From NCBI RefSeq assembly GCF_013409345.1, contig NZ_JACCBB010000001.1, positions 496,001-560,000 of the forward strand: DNA of 64,000 bases. Reading direction: 5' to 3'. The translations under genes and the position numbers were made by a program. The stretch comes from Kineococcus aurantiacus (lineage in GTDB: Bacteria > Actinomycetota > Actinomycetes > Actinomycetales > Kineococcaceae). This document shows positions 6,117-13,922 of the stretch, one piece after another (positions within the stretch are counted from its first letter, which is position 1; each line of letters begins with the position of its first letter). The notes under the pieces are model-generated. The model did not search any database. It had not been told where the DNA came from and was given only the letters and a program-made list of their open reading frames with translations.

Positions 6117-7601
6117 CTAGGAGGTGAGAAACTCGAAGCGCTGGTGCAGGAGGCCACCAATCTGTGCACATCCGCCCTCTTGGGCTTCCTGCACCAGCTG
6201 CGCCAGATCGTCATCGTCCAAAGGAGTAATGAATCCTCGGTCGTCCTTAGCGGTGTCCCGGCAGCTCTCCAAGAATGCGTCTTTACCCTCGACCTTTCGG
6301 TAGACCAGGAGGCCGTAGCGTCCCCTAGAGGGCGAGAACCTGCCGGCGAGCTGGTCGTACTCCTTGTTGCCGAGAGGCTTACTGTAGTTCTTGCACTCCA
6401 CGACGACGTTGGCGGCCGGATAGTGCGTTGCGAGCCAGTAGAAGAAGGTGTCTTTGGCGGCGACGTTCGTGTAAGAGATGTCGATGATTTTCCGGCCGTC
6501 ATGGAGGCGGCGCTGGCGCACTGGGTTCACCAGATCCGGATAGAACAGCGCCGCGAGCAGTGCCTCCACGGCCCGCTCATATGCAGTTGCGTCAGCCTGC
6601 CCGGGGGCTAGATCGGTCACCGCCTTGAGAAGATCATTAAGGTGCAACCAGGGCGCATCAACGCCTGTCGCGTCTGCAATCGCTTCGTGACCGGTCGGGC
6701 GCGGGGGCGTCTCTGCCTTATCCGACTTGAATTGAAGCAGTAGATCCGGATTTTGCTGTGTCGCATGTAGGTTGATGCGTTTCTCGACGCCTGGATTGTG
6801 CCTTCCCGCCCCAAACTGTTGGCGATACTTATTCTCAACATCCCCCTTCTTGACTCTTGGCTCCCCCTTATGTGGGCCTTTTTTGAGCAGGTAGACAAGA
6901 GGTGACATCGAGTCCAATTCCTGCTGCTTGAAATACTCGAGCACGTAGTGCCGATAATACTCGCCAGGATTGTAATAAAGATTTCTTCGAACGATGCTCT
7001 TCGGTACCAGGAGAAGAGGACCCTGTTTCGTAAGTGGCAGGGTAGCTGTGGCCTGTTCCCATGCGTTGACCCGAGCGTTCCAGAAGGGGCCGATTGCGAG
7101 CCCGTCCTGCGTTGGAATTTCGTAGAACTCAGCCGTGGCCTGAGTATATTCGACCAGCTGTTCCCTGATGATGTTCGTTGTGACATCTGAGATTCGGTCC
7201 TCGCGGACCCCTTCCACAAGTAGGGCCGTATCTTCCAAGTCCGTGACGAAACCCGATGCCACTGCGTCACTGTTGGCGAGTTCATCGTAGAACTTTTCCG
7301 CCAGGCCGTCGCCAACCCCACTGCCCTGGGAAACGCTCGAGTACCCGAGATGGGTCGCATTCACTTCTCCGAGCTCACGCAGGAGAGCCATCGCGCCGAA
7401 TGAGTCTTTTGCGCGAATCTTATCCAGAACAGCCTGGAAGAACGATTGAATCGACGATATGCATGAATTGGCCCACGGGGATTGAAGAGTTGCCAAAGCC
7501 GAGGGATCAATGAACAGTGGGGTATCGTGCTCAACATCAACGTCGATGAAGTCGAACGATCCTTGTGAACCAGTCAGTCCAAACAGCTCCGAGACGCGCA
7601 C
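6117..7601 (-). CDS. PD-(D/E)XK nuclease-like protein, putative defence
   Basis: A 494-residue protein with no recognised N-terminal family. Near residues 369-404 it has the pattern of a PD-(D/E)XK nuclease core: a strand GRKIIDISY with Asp374 and, after a helix (FFYWLATHYP), a strand VVVECKNY giving Glu402-x-Lys404, as in Mrr-type restriction and other DNA-cleaving enzymes. The first 350 residues may be a sensor or DNA-binding part (FIDVDVEHDTPLFIDPSAL at the N-terminus, a Lys/Arg-rich middle). The gene has visibly lower GC content than the core genome and is divergent from a MazG-HNH pair. The start is GTG 7601. A role in anti-phage defence is inferred from fold and neighbours; substrate unknown. 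Confidence 0.6.
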   Translation of the reverse strand: MRVSELFGLTGSQGSFDFIDVDVEHDTPLFIDPSALATLQSPWANSCISSIQSFFQAVLDKIRAKDSFGAMALLRELGEVNATHLGYSSVSQGSGVGDGLAEKFYDELANSDAVASGFVTDLEDTALLVEGVREDRISDVTTNIIREQLVEYTQATAEFYEIPTQDGLAIGPFWNARVNAWEQATATLPLTKQGPLLLVPKSIVRRNLYYNPGEYYRHYVLEYFKQQELDSMSPLVYLLKKGPHKGEPRVKKGDVENKYRQQFGAGRHNPGVEKRINLHATQQNPDLLLQFKSDKAETPPRPTGHEAIADATGVDAPWLHLNDLLKAVTDLAPGQADATAYERAVEALLAALFYPDLVNPVRQRRLHDGRKIIDISYTNVAAKDTFFYWLATHYPAANVVVECKNYSKPLGNKEYDQLAGRFSPSRGRYGLLVYRKVEGKDAFLESCRDTAKDDRGFITPLDDDDLAQLVQEAQEGGCAQIGGLLHQRFEFLTS

Positions 7602-7622
7602 ACATACCCCTCAGCTCATCGA

Positions 7623-7647
7623 GTGAGTAGGGAGGATACCTCCTCAC
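7623..7647. promoter_or_regulatory. Palindrome in divergent intergenic region
   Basis: Between the divergent nuclease and MazG-type genes lies GGAGG-ATA-CCTCC (7631-7643), framed by GTGAG (7623-7627) and CTCAC (7643-7647). It may be an operator shared by both promoters. A hairpin in a leader transcript is the alternative. Confidence 0.35.
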
Positions 7648-7709
7648 CGCAACGAGCCATGTCGCGACACGCTCGAGCTTGCGGTAGCGACAAGTAAGTC
7701 GATGGCACC

Positions 7710-8081
7710 ATGTTCTCCGTGACTCACGATGAACTCCAGCGTGACCTGGAGAGCTTTGCGCAGGCGAGAGACTGGGAACAGTTTCACACTCCCAAGAACT
7801 TGGTCATGGCACTCGCTGGCGAGGTCGGCGAGTTGGCCGACCTGTTTCAGTGGCTCACGCCGGAGGAGAGCCTGACTGAGTTTTCGGTCGACGCTGAGCG
7901 TCGGAAGGACCTGGAGCAGGAAATGGCCGATGTCTTTGGCTACCTGCTCCGCCTCGCCGATGTGCTCAATGTCGACCTAGAGGAGGCGCTGCGCACGAAG
8001 ATGAGAGTAAACGCGACGCGCTACCCAGTTGAATCGAGCCGAGGCCGAGCGACGAAGTACAACAAATTGGAGAATCAGTGA
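7710..8081 (+). CDS. MazG-type nucleotide pyrophosphohydrolase
   Basis: A 123-residue all-alpha NTP pyrophosphohydrolase of the MazG/dCTPase superfamily. The metal-binding motifs are clear: EVGEL (Glu38, Glu41) in the first helix pair and EQEMADVFGYLLRLAD (Glu71, Asp74) in the second. The length matches single-domain members that cleave (d)NTPs to NMP and pyrophosphate. The gene overlaps the next by 4 nt (GTGA), so both are one operon. In a mobile-element context such enzymes may deplete or sanitise nucleotides during phage infection; this role is inference. Substrate cannot be read from the sequence. Confidence 0.8.
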   Translation: MFSVTHDELQRDLESFAQARDWEQFHTPKNLVMALAGEVGELADLFQWLTPEESLTEFSVDAERRKDLEQEMADVFGYLLRLADVLNVDLEEALRTKMRVNATRYPVESSRGRATKYNKLENQ

Positions 8082-9055
8082 GACGGATCGTTCAGCAGCC
8101 AGCGGGCAGCCCTGAATCCCACAAGCACTATAAGGACACGGTCGAGTCTCCCGTATCCTTCGCGGCGCATGCCTCGCTTTTGACCTCTACCGATCTTCAG
8201 ATCCTCAGTCAGCTTCACCCGACCGGGTCAGCTGCGATGTGGGGGGCGAAACCAGGCAAGGGCGAAGTAAACGTCAAGCAGTACGCCAATATGTCGCCTG
8301 GCGACTTCGTCGTCTTTGCTTCCAACAAGCGCATCTTCCGTGGTGGAACTGTGACGCACAAGTTCCGGAATGCAGCCCTAGCCGAGTCTCTATGGCAGCG
8401 GGACGAGGAAGGAGAAACGTGGGAGCTGATGTTCGCCCTCGACGAATTAAGAGAGCTCGATCTGACCTACGCCGAGTACAACACTGTGGTGGGGTACGGG
8501 GCGAACGCTATCGTTCAAGGCTTCCGGGTTCTGGGCGAGGAGAAGAGTGCCGCCCTCTTCGAATACCTCTCACTGGACAGCGATACCTACCCCGCCGTCG
8601 GAACTGCCTCCGAGGTAGCTGCGAAGATCGCTGGCCTAGGAGGGGAAACCGAAAAGCTGGTGACGACGGTGCAACGATTGGAACAGGGGTTTCTGAGGCA
8701 GTCACTTCTACCAGGACTAGAGGGAGACTGCGCTCTCTGTGGTCGCACCTTTCCCAGGAAACTTTTGATCGCTGCTCATATCAAGAAGCGATCGGAATGT
8801 TCCCCACAGGAGCGTCTCGACGTCCCACACGTGGCGATGCTCGCATGCAAGTTCGGCTGCGACAGCCTCTATGAGGAAGGCTACCTCGGCGTTGACGCCA
8901 CTGGCGGGGTGCTCGTCAGCAAATTCGTGGAAGACTCAACCGCAATCAGCGACTACTTGTCGGCGCTCGCGGGGCGGCAATGCGCTGCGCACACACCCGC
9001 CTCAGCTGACTACTTTTCGTGGCACCGTAAATACACCTTCAAGGCCACTGGATAA
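8078..9055 (+). CDS. PUA/EVE-like domain fused to HNH-type nuclease
   Basis: A 325-residue two-part protein. Residues about 20-170 look like a PUA/EVE-type fold: a MSPGDFVVFASNKRIF strand pair, then TWELMFALDELRELD and an NTVVGYGANAIVQGFRVL stretch, resembling domains that read modified bases. Residues 216-290 form an HNH-like zinc nuclease: CALC (Cys218, Cys221), LLIAAHIKKRSE with His234, and CDSLYEEGYLGVD with Cys261. The combination is that of a type IV-like restriction enzyme. GTG 8078 overlaps the MazG stop as GTGA, indicating co-translation. A strong hairpin follows the stop. Modified-DNA specificity is inferred, and the EVE assignment is weaker than the HNH assignment. Confidence 0.65.
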   Translation: MRRIVQQPAGSPESHKHYKDTVESPVSFAAHASLLTSTDLQILSQLHPTGSAAMWGAKPGKGEVNVKQYANMSPGDFVVFASNKRIFRGGTVTHKFRNAALAESLWQRDEEGETWELMFALDELRELDLTYAEYNTVVGYGANAIVQGFRVLGEEKSAALFEYLSLDSDTYPAVGTASEVAAKIAGLGGETEKLVTTVQRLEQGFLRQSLLPGLEGDCALCGRTFPRKLLIAAHIKKRSECSPQERLDVPHVAMLACKFGCDSLYEEGYLGVDATGGVLVSKFVEDSTAISDYLSALAGRQCAAHTPASADYFSWHRKYTFKATG

Positions 9056-9064
9056 TTTCGGCGC

Positions 9065-9101
9065 CGGCGGCCGCAGAAACTTCCGGGCTCTGCGGCCGCC
9101 G
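9065..9101 (+). terminator. Strong hairpin terminator after HNH gene
   Basis: A 13-bp perfect stem (9065-9077 with 9089-9101) around an 11-nt loop begins 10 bp after the HNH stop codon. It is the likely end of the MazG-HNH transcript. Confidence 0.7.
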
Positions 9102-9258
9102 TGCCTCACTGGACGTCGATGCTGACTAGAGTGCTCTCGGTCCCGTCGTTGGTGGTGACGCCCGTGTAGCTCATTCAGATCGGCGACCGTGGCTACTCTC
9201 CGCGTCAACGCTTCAGCTCGAGGTCCATCGACTTTCGGACAACCTGATTGAGACGTTG

Positions 9259-9282
9259 GAAAGCCCGCCATGACGGGCTTTC
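9259..9282. terminator. Hairpin, possible terminator
   Basis: GAAAGCCCG (9259-9267) pairs with CGGGCTTTC (9274-9282) around a 6-nt loop. It lies just past the stop of the small minus-strand membrane ORF. From 9102 to 9258 I see no gene. Confidence 0.5.
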
Positions 9283-9292
9283 AAGCGTTCCT

Positions 9293-9460
9293 TTACTCAC
9301 CCCTTTTGGGTGTGCTGCACCGGCCCATTGACACGACTGCCGCCGTCGCTACTGCCCAGGCGAGCAGGACGATGAAACCGAGGATGACCGCCCGCCAGAA
9401 CACGCGCTTCCGGGCTGATCGACGTGTCTAAGCACGGACGGTCGGGCGTCGCTTGCTCAC
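9293..9460 (-). pseudogene. Small single-TM protein with in-frame TAG
   Basis: Read from GTG 9460, the frame gives a basic 10-residue leader, an in-frame TAG at 9428-9430, and then ARKRVFWRAVILGFIVLLAW with a hydrophobic helix of about 20 residues and a short basic tail ending at TAA 9293. Without the TAG this would be a 55-residue single-span membrane protein. A GTG at 9403 could still yield a 36-residue version starting at VFWRAV. So this is either a decayed gene or a shorter protein with a misleading upstream frame. No function can be assigned. Bases 9461-9674 show no other gene. Confidence 0.4.
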
Positions 9461-9674
9461 TCATTGGGTCCGTCCCGCAAGTCGCGATGAGCGGGTCGAC
9501 CTTTTGTTCGACCCCGAACCCTCGGCGGGTTAGCTAGAAGTTCCCGAACGACCTGCCCGGCGGTGGGTCATAACAGTCAGCAACGGAGCACCGCGCACGC
9601 CAGAGCGCCAAGCAGCCACGGCCTGCGTCGTTGACTCTCGGTCGGCGCCCCGTGCATAGCTCAAGGTACGCGGT

Positions 9675-10100
9675 TCAGGCGCCACCAATCTGGGCCGTCA
9701 CAACGCCGACGAAGATTTCGCGCGCAGTGCCGCCAACCTGCTCGGCCATGCGCTGCCAGCGGGTCTTCTCCTCGGGGTCGCTCGCCGTGTCGGCGCGCGC
9801 GTGCAGCTCGCGGACGAGCGCATCGACGACGGAGTCGGGGCTCGGCCATGCGCCGGCGGCGCGAAGCCCGTCAGGCGTGACCTCAGAGATGCGGATCGGG
9901 TACGGCAGCTCGCCGACGGGGATTCCGCGGATTAGACCGTCACGAGCTAGGTTGCGCAGTGCCGCCTTCGCGCTGTCCAAGGGGATGCCCAGCGCGTCGG
10001 CGATCGGTTCAGGGCCGCTGACGTCGTAGGCATCGATTGGGTCGAGGCGTTGGGCAAGCCACTGCAGCACGGGCAGGTCGCGTTCGGTCCAAGAAGTCAC
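9675..10100 (-). CDS. Winged-helix-type hypothetical protein
   Basis: A 141-residue protein from GTG 10100, which I prefer to the upstream ATG at 10247 because the 49 added residues look untranslated. It begins VTSWTERDLPVLQWLAQRL and continues with a helix-turn-helix-like section (PIADALGIPLDSAKAALRNL, then ARDGLIRG) typical of a winged-helix fold, followed by a helical C-terminal part (SVVDALVRELHARAD). Proteins of this pattern are frequent in actinobacterial genomes next to accessory DNA (general impression). It may be a DNA-binding regulator. No partner is obvious; the next gene upstream on the same strand is 159 bp away. Confidence 0.6.
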   Translation of the reverse strand: MTSWTERDLPVLQWLAQRLDPIDAYDVSGPEPIADALGIPLDSAKAALRNLARDGLIRGIPVGELPYPIRISEVTPDGLRAAGAWPSPDSVVDALVRELHARADTASDPEEKTRWQRMAEQVGGTAREIFVGVVTAQIGGA

Positions 10101-10259
10101 CCGTCGATCATCGAGGCTGAGTAGCGCCGCCGCCGGGACGTCGGCACCCTTCCACCCGTTGTGTCGGAAGTTCGTAGTCTGGTTAGTGCAGTGGTTTGTC
10201 GAACGTTGGAGGGTGGCGAAGATGCGCAGATGGCCAACGAGGGCCACAGCATTCGCTGG

Positions 10260-10562
10260 TTAAGCCTCCTCAACTGTCGTCGAGGCGCCATCCCCTTTAC
10301 CCGACCAAGGCATGACCCGGTTCCATCCCTCGCGATTGAGGACGCCGTCGAGGTCAGTCAGCGACGCGAATGGCCACCGGCCGACGTCGTGACCTGCCTC
10401 GAGCAACTGCAGCGCCTCCACGGGGTCCAGGTCGTCAAGCGGCAGTGTCGAGTACGTTGCACCGGTCGACGGAATCCTGAGTACGAGCAACCCATCGATG
10501 TAGGTAGCGGTCAGCTGAAGCGATCCGATCATGCGTTGACCCAAATGGCTGTCACTGCGCAC
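10260..10562 (-). CDS. Hypothetical protein at island edge
   Basis: Up to 100 residues from GTG 10562, or 90 from ATG 10532. The body is a beta-rich sequence (MIGSLQLTATYIDGLLVLRI, then TYSTLPLDDLDPVEALQLLE) with a Trp-containing C-terminus. No family is recognised. If GTG 10562 is used it overlaps the end of the SAF-domain gene by 11 nt. The gene sits exactly where the SAF gene appears to be cut, so it probably belongs to the inserted DNA. Confidence 0.5.
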   Translation of the reverse strand: MRSDSHLGQRMIGSLQLTATYIDGLLVLRIPSTGATYSTLPLDDLDPVEALQLLEAGHDVGRWPFASLTDLDGVLNREGWNRVMPWSGKGDGASTTVEEA

Positions 10563-10929
10563 CCATGCGGTTCACGAGGGTGTCGGCGGGGATGCGGGTC
10601 GTGGCGTACGTCCCGACGAAGTTCGCCAGGGCGCCGGCCGGGACGGTCGCCGCCCCGTCGGCCGCGACGCGGGCGGTGCCGAGGTCGTCGGCGGTGAGGA
10701 GCTCACCGGGGGCGATGTCGTGCCGGGCGACCAGGACGTCGACGCGGTCCCCGCTGCGGTGCACCACGAGGGCGCTGCCGAGGGCACCGCCGACGACGAG
10801 GACGAGGCCGAACGCGATGAGCGCGGGACGTCGTTCGCGGACCGGGCCGGGCAGGCGGGTGCCGGACGCGCCGGCGGTCGCGGCGTCGGCTCCCCCGGGG
10901 CGGTTCTTCGTCGGGACGGCGGTGGGCAT
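10552..10929 (-). CDS. SAF-domain membrane protein, probably 3'-truncated
   Basis: A 125-residue protein with a Pro/Arg-rich cytoplasmic start, one membrane segment (residues about 31-52, LIAFGLVLVVGGALGSALVV) and a SAF domain (VDVLVARHDIAPGELLTADDL onward) of the kind found in CpaB-like Flp-pilus assembly and related proteins. The reading frame stops right after the SAF core (TLVNRMGAQ); relatives I know continue for about 80-100 more residues. I chose ATG 10929 for the start. The abrupt end, the overlap with an unrelated hypothetical gene and the change in sequence character downstream suggest the 3' part was lost to an insertion or deletion at about 10,555. Confidence 0.6.
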   Translation of the reverse strand: MPTAVPTKNRPGGADAATAGASGTRLPGPVRERRPALIAFGLVLVVGGALGSALVVHRSGDRVDVLVARHDIAPGELLTADDLGTARVAADGAATVPAGALANFVGTYATTRIPADTLVNRMGAQ

Positions 10930-11057
10930 GGCGACGACGGTGCCAGCCGCGGGACCGGGCCCCGGTGACGCACGGGCACCGGTTGGGCCGTCCGGGGGCG
11001 GCCCGTCACCCGCTTCGCGCAACCCCCGGCGACGCTGCGTGCTCGGATCGGGTGAGT

Positions 11058-11077
11058 CCGGCCGGGACCCCGGCCGG
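11058..11077 (-). terminator. Hairpin after A-PCP-TE gene
   Basis: CCGGCCGGG (11058-11066) pairs with CCCGGCCGG (11069-11077) across 2 nt, 16 bp past the stop of the adenylation-thioesterase gene on the minus strand. Confidence 0.5.
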
Positions 11078-11092
11078 GCCCACCCGGGACCG

Positions 11093-13702
11093 TCAGCGGT
11101 CGGCGAGCTCCCCGTCGAGGGCGGGCCCGGTGAGGTCGACGACGTCCGGGCGCAGCCACCGGGAGAGCAGCTCGGCCGGACGGTCGACGCGGGGGTCGCG
11201 CAGGATGGACATGTGCTCGCCGGGGACCTCGACGACGTGGTGCTCACCGCTGAGGTGCGGTCCCCACTGCCGCCGGGCCCCGGCGTCGACGTCGTCGGCC
11301 GCCACGAGCACCAGGGTCCGCCCCGGGTAAGGGGCGGTGGTGTAGCGGCGCTGCAGGAAGTTCCCCTGGCGGAAGAAGCGCACGTAGTGACCCAGGCCCG
11401 CGTGGGCCTTGATGCCCGTCAGCGCCAGGGACAGCCCCTCCTTGAGCCGGGCGAGGGCGCCCGCCTGCGGCGGGAGGGGCATGAGGGCGGGGTCGGGCGG
11501 GAAGGAGTCGACCACGGCGAGCAGCTCGACCTCCTGCCCGGCGCGGCGCAGCTGGTGGGCCATCTCCAGGGCGATGAGCCCGCCGAGGGAGTGCCCGGCG
11601 ACCCGGTACGGGCCCGTCGGCTGCTGCTCGCGGACGGTCGCCACGTTGCGGCGGGCGATGCGCTCCACCGACCAGTCCGGCAGCGCCTTGTTCTCCAGGC
11701 CGTTGGCCTGCAGGCCGAGCACCGGGATCCCCGGCGCGATGCGCTGGGCGAGGGTGCGCAGGGCCAGGGCGGCGCTGCCGGCACCGGCGACGAGGAACAG
11801 CGGACGTTCCCCGCCCTCGGGACGCAGGGGCACCAGCGTGGGCCGGGTGCTGCGGTTCGTCGAGCGCACCGCCACCGCGAACGAGGCCACCGTGGGCGCC
11901 TCGGCCAGCCGTGAGGTGCCGAGGTTCGCCACGCCCGGCACGCCGAGGGCCTCGATGCGGCTGACGAGCGCCTCGGCCGCCAGCGAGTCCCCGCCGAGCT
12001 CGAAGAAGTCGTCGTGGATCGAGAGGTCCTCGAGCTCGAGCACGGCGCAGAACTGCTCGTAGACGATCTCCTCCCAGCTGGAGCGGGGGATCTCGAAGGG
12101 GGCGCTGCTGCGCGCCGGCTCGGGCAGGGCGGACCGGTCGAGCTTGCCCCGCTCGGTGCGGGGCAGCGCGTCGAGGAAGACCACGTGCTCCGGGACCATG
12201 TGCGAGGGCAGGTTCTCGCGGACCACGGCGCGGATCGCCGAGGCCTGCGGGCGGGGTCCGTCGGGCACGACGTAGGCGACGAGCGCCGTCCGCCCGGTCC
12301 GCGGGTTGGGCCGGCCGACGACGAGCGCCTCGCGCACGTCCGGCTGGGCGAACAGCAGCGCGTCGACCTCCCCGGGCTCGACGAGCAGCCCGCGGATCTT
12401 GACGCTGTGGTCGCTGCGGCCCAGCAGCCGCAAGCAGCCGTCGGGGCCCAGGGTGCCGACGTCGGACGTGCGGAAGGTGCGCGAGCCGTCGGGGTTGTCG
12501 GAGAACACCTCCGCCGTCTTCCCCGGGTTCCTCCAGTACCGGCCGCCGAGCCAGCGGGAGGTGAGCACGACGCGGCCGGTGCCCTCGTCGGCGAGGGTGC
12601 CGTCCTCGCGCTCGACCTGCAGGCGCGCGCCGGGGACGGCCCAGCCCACGGGCGTGGCGCCCTCGGGGGCCTCGTCGTCGCCGGTGATGGGGTACTCGGT
12701 CATGAGCCACGTCTCGGTGGAGCCGTAGCGGTTGCGGACCACGCACTGCGGGCCGACGGCGCGGCGCACGGCGGCGAGCTCGGCGCCGTGGACGGTCTCC
12801 CCGGCCATCGTGACCGTCTTCAGGCCCGGCAGGCGGCCGGCGGGACCCAGGGAGGCGATGACCCCGCGCAGGATCGCGGGCGAGGCGAGCAGGACGTCGG
12901 CGCCGACCCGGGCGAGGAACTGCGGCAGCTCGGTGACGGGCCGGCGGCGGGGGTCGAACAGCTCCTGCCGGGCCCCGGCGAGCAGGCAGCCCAGGGTCGG
13001 GGTGACACCGGCGCTGAAGGCCATGGGCAGCAGGTGGGCGACGACGCTGCCGGCGGGGTAGGCGCCGGTGCCCTCGGAGCTGACCCAGGTGTCGTGCAGG
13101 ATCGAGCGGTGGTCGCACGCCACGCCCTTGGGGGCGCCGGTGGACCCGGAGGTGTAGACGATGACGGCGACGTCGTCGGGGGCGGCGGGCGTGCCCAGCA
13201 GCGCGGCGGCGGCCTCGACGTGGTCGGGGCGGCGGCGGGTGGCGTCCTGGTCGGGGTCGACGACGGTCCCGGCGACCTGCGCGGCCGTCTCGCGGCGCTC
13301 GGCGTCGGAGACCACGAGGGTGGCCCCGGCCGCCTCGACGTAGTGCCGCAGCCGGGGCGCGGGCGTCGTGGGGTCCAGGACGACGACGGGGTGGCCGGCG
13401 GCGACGACGCCGACCACGGCCGCGACCGCGCCCGCGTCGTGACCGCGCAGGACGGCCACGGGGGCGCTCTGCGGCGCGGTCCCGGTCCCGGCGTGGTGGG
13501 CGGTGACGGCGTCGCGCACGAGCGCCGCGCGGCGCAGCAGGTCGGCGCCGGTGAGCCGCGTGGTGGCGTCGGCCACCAGGACGTGCGCGGCGCGGGCGAG
13601 CGCGACGTCGACGATGCGCGGGATCAGCTGCCCCTGCGCGTGTTCCTCGGAGAACGTCGTGAACCCGTCGTCCACGGTTGCCGTTCCGGTGTTGTCCCCC
13701 AC
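11093..13702 (-). CDS. A-PCP-TE tridomain synthetase (NRPS-like, no C domain)
   Basis: An 869-residue enzyme with adenylation domain (about 20-525), carrier protein (540-615) and thioesterase (630-860). Adenylation motifs are intact: YTSGSTGAPKG at 183-193, NRYGSTE at 324-330, RTSDVG at 411-416 and the A10 lysine in RTERGK (Lys520). The carrier has FFELGGDSL with Ser573; the thioesterase has GHSLGG with Ser705 and a C-terminal GEHMSI histidine. There is no condensation domain. At the position of the usual amino-group-binding Asp the sequence reads MAFSAGV (229-233 FSAGV), so Ser replaces Asp, hinting at a substrate other than an alpha-amino acid. A-T-TE enzymes of known function dimerise arylpyruvates; that link is inference. 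No tailoring genes lie nearby. Confidence 0.85.
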   Translation of the reverse strand: MGDNTGTATVDDGFTTFSEEHAQGQLIPRIVDVALARAAHVLVADATTRLTGADLLRRAALVRDAVTAHHAGTGTAPQSAPVAVLRGHDAGAVAAVVGVVAAGHPVVVLDPTTPAPRLRHYVEAAGATLVVSDAERRETAAQVAGTVVDPDQDATRRRPDHVEAAAALLGTPAAPDDVAVIVYTSGSTGAPKGVACDHRSILHDTWVSSEGTGAYPAGSVVAHLLPMAFSAGVTPTLGCLLAGARQELFDPRRRPVTELPQFLARVGADVLLASPAILRGVIASLGPAGRLPGLKTVTMAGETVHGAELAAVRRAVGPQCVVRNRYGSTETWLMTEYPITGDDEAPEGATPVGWAVPGARLQVEREDGTLADEGTGRVVLTSRWLGGRYWRNPGKTAEVFSDNPDGSRTFRTSDVGTLGPDGCLRLLGRSDHSVKIRGLLVEPGEVDALLFAQPDVREALVVGRPNPRTGRTALVAYVVPDGPRPQASAIRAVVRENLPSHMVPEHVVFLDALPRTERGKLDRSALPEPARSSAPFEIPRSSWEEIVYEQFCAVLELEDLSIHDDFFELGGDSLAAEALVSRIEALGVPGVANLGTSRLAEAPTVASFAVAVRSTNRSTRPTLVPLRPEGGERPLFLVAGAGSAALALRTLAQRIAPGIPVLGLQANGLENKALPDWSVERIARRNVATVREQQPTGPYRVAGHSLGGLIALEMAHQLRRAGQEVELLAVVDSFPPDPALMPLPPQAGALARLKEGLSLALTGIKAHAGLGHYVRFFRQGNFLQRRYTTAPYPGRTLVLVAADDVDAGARRQWGPHLSGEHHVVEVPGEHMSILRDPRVDRPAELLSRWLRPDVVDLTGPALDGELADR

Positions 13703-13881
13703 GGGTGAGCCCCCTCCCCCGACCGGACGTGGATCCGGTCACGACGCCGAACCATAGCCCTTTCGGGTTCGCTCGAACGGCCGATGCGGGGGTGTTGTGG
13801 GTGATCGGCTCCGACCGGCCGATACCTCGTGACTCACCGTTCACGCGCAGCGACCGAGAGGCACGGGAACAGGTTCTAGAA

Positions 13882-13915
13882 CCCCGAAACCCTTACCCTG
13901 CGGCAGGTTTCGGGG
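13882..13915 (-). terminator. Hairpin after parA
   Basis: CCCCGAAACC (13882-13891) pairs with GGTTTCGGGG (13906-13915) around a 14-nt loop, just downstream of the parA-type stop codon at 13923. The remaining 13703-13881 intergenic stretch holds repeated GGCCGAT elements but no gene. Confidence 0.6.
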
Positions 13916-13922
13916 CCGGCCC

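Noticed and set aside
9160-9240. tRNA-like TAGCTC...TTCAGCTCGAGG string
   Set aside because: No acceptor stem, D-arm or anticodon arm can be folded consistently; no att-tRNA remnant is supported.
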